5,476 nt of DNA from Nitrososphaeria archaeon (lineage in GTDB: Archaea; Thermoproteota; Nitrososphaeria; Conexivisphaerales; UBA164): positions 1 to 5,476 of the forward strand of contig JARVJW010000173.1 in assembly GCA_029775955.1 (NCBI GenBank). The letters are read 5' to 3'. A program made the translations under genes and the position numbers. Below are positions 5,182-5,476 of this stretch, piece after piece; position 1 is the first letter of the stretch, and each line of letters starts with the position of its first letter. The notes beneath the pieces were generated by a model. That model did not search any database and was not told the DNA's origin. It saw nothing but the letters and a program-made list of their open reading frames with translations.

Positions 5182-5219
5182 GTTCAAGCTCATATGGAGA
5201 TCATGAACTGAGCTTGAAC
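5182..5219. repeat. 11-bp perfect inverted repeat at the tnpB deletion junction
   Basis: GTTCAAGCTCA (5182-5192) and TGAGCTTGAAC (5209-5219) are perfect reverse complements separated by 16 nt. The arms encode RFKLS on one side and YELEQ on the other, so they flank the exact point where the TnpB core is missing. The loop contains the palindrome TCATGA. Confidence 0.75.
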
Positions 5220-5476
5220 CTCCTTCCCTTATTTCTCATTTTCTTTGGAAACTTCAACATTCCACCATCAATACTGCAGGTTTGTAAAGATCAACATAAA
5301 TTCACCGTTTTTGTTTTTATATTCATGCATTTTAGGTTTGTCTTTAAAGAGTTCAGGATTCTTCTTGTAAGATTTCATTGCCCTAAAGAACGAATTCCAT
5401 GCCTCCTTTACCTTCTTCACAGTCCACTGTGCTGGCATTTCTGATGGTTGTTGGAATTATCAGATGAAATTTGGAA

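Larger units (their letters stand above)
4919..5476 (-). pseudogene. tnpB pseudogene, IS200/IS605 family, core deleted, partial at window edge
   Basis: The minus strand encodes pieces of TnpB, the RNA-guided nuclease of IS200/IS605 elements. The N-terminal half is at about 5438-5268, with MPAQWTVKKVKEAWNSFF and YKKNPELFKDKPKMHEYKNK, ending at a TGA (5268-5270). A frameshift leads to IDGGMLKFPKKMRNKGRRFK, then a stop at 5201-5203. Directly after it comes YELEQFIKYKDMNKK, which in intact TnpB lies far downstream, so most of the RuvC core is gone. The zinc ribbon follows: RYASQKCSRCG (cysteines within 5102-5116), a frameshift near 5075, then FNCLNCGF (5052-5066) with a TAG at 5046-5048 and LNASKNIEG. 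A last frameshift gives AVNKTIVSSVNPYHWEASNK, ending at a TGA at 4919-4921. At least three frameshifts and several stops prove it dead. The N-terminus lies outside the window. Confidence 0.88.

Noticed and set aside
5154..5444. 96-codon plus-strand frame
   Set aside because: It is antisense to the N-terminal part of the tnpB relic, which is recognisable by its WNSFF...YKKNP sequence.
1..5476. CRISPR array, tRNA or rRNA
   Set aside because: No regularly spaced repeats and no tRNA-like cloverleaf or rRNA signature were seen on either strand.

Overview
This window looks archaeal and most likely comes from an acidophile of the Thermoplasmatales type (Ferroplasma, Thermoplasma or a relative). That is inference from three things: moderately AT-rich DNA with TATA-box promoters and apparently leaderless genes, an Lrp-like regulator carrying a C-terminal TRASH metal-binding module, and a YHS/TRASH mini-protein paired with a CPC-type copper ATPase. 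No rRNA, tRNA or CRISPR array is visible, so the genus cannot be fixed.

The functional core is a copper-resistance locus at 1872-4936. A minus-strand operon encodes a 54-residue YHS/TRASH protein (4076-4240) and, overlapping it by one base, a 734-residue P1B copper-exporting ATPase (1872-4076). Diverging from it is a 199-residue regulator (4337-4936). The 96-bp gap between them holds a strong TATA-like box and a perfect 6+2+6 palindrome just upstream of the small gene. In the expected scheme the regulator senses cytosolic copper through its TRASH cysteines, controls the operon, the small protein buffers or hands over copper, and the ATPase expels it.

The rest is mostly a graveyard of mobile elements. 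Positions 1-148 look like the 3' end of an IS200/IS605-type tnpB with a foldable RNA-like tail. Positions 272-1110 hold a heavily decayed IS110-family transposase. An intact MazG-like nucleotide pyrophosphohydrolase gene (1156-1470) with a well-placed TATA box survives between the remnants. Positions 1494-1655 are a GC-richer, foldable, minus-strand block that resembles another IS605-type right end. Next comes a 134-bp miniature inverted-repeat element (1687-1820) with perfect 22-bp terminal repeats and an 8-bp target duplication. From 4919 to the window end, on the minus strand, lies a frameshifted tnpB pseudogene that has lost its catalytic core.

The cop genes and the mazG-like gene are the only coding regions that look intact. 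The clearest undescribed objects are the miniature element, the candidate operator in the cop gap and the RNA-like ends of the IS remnants.
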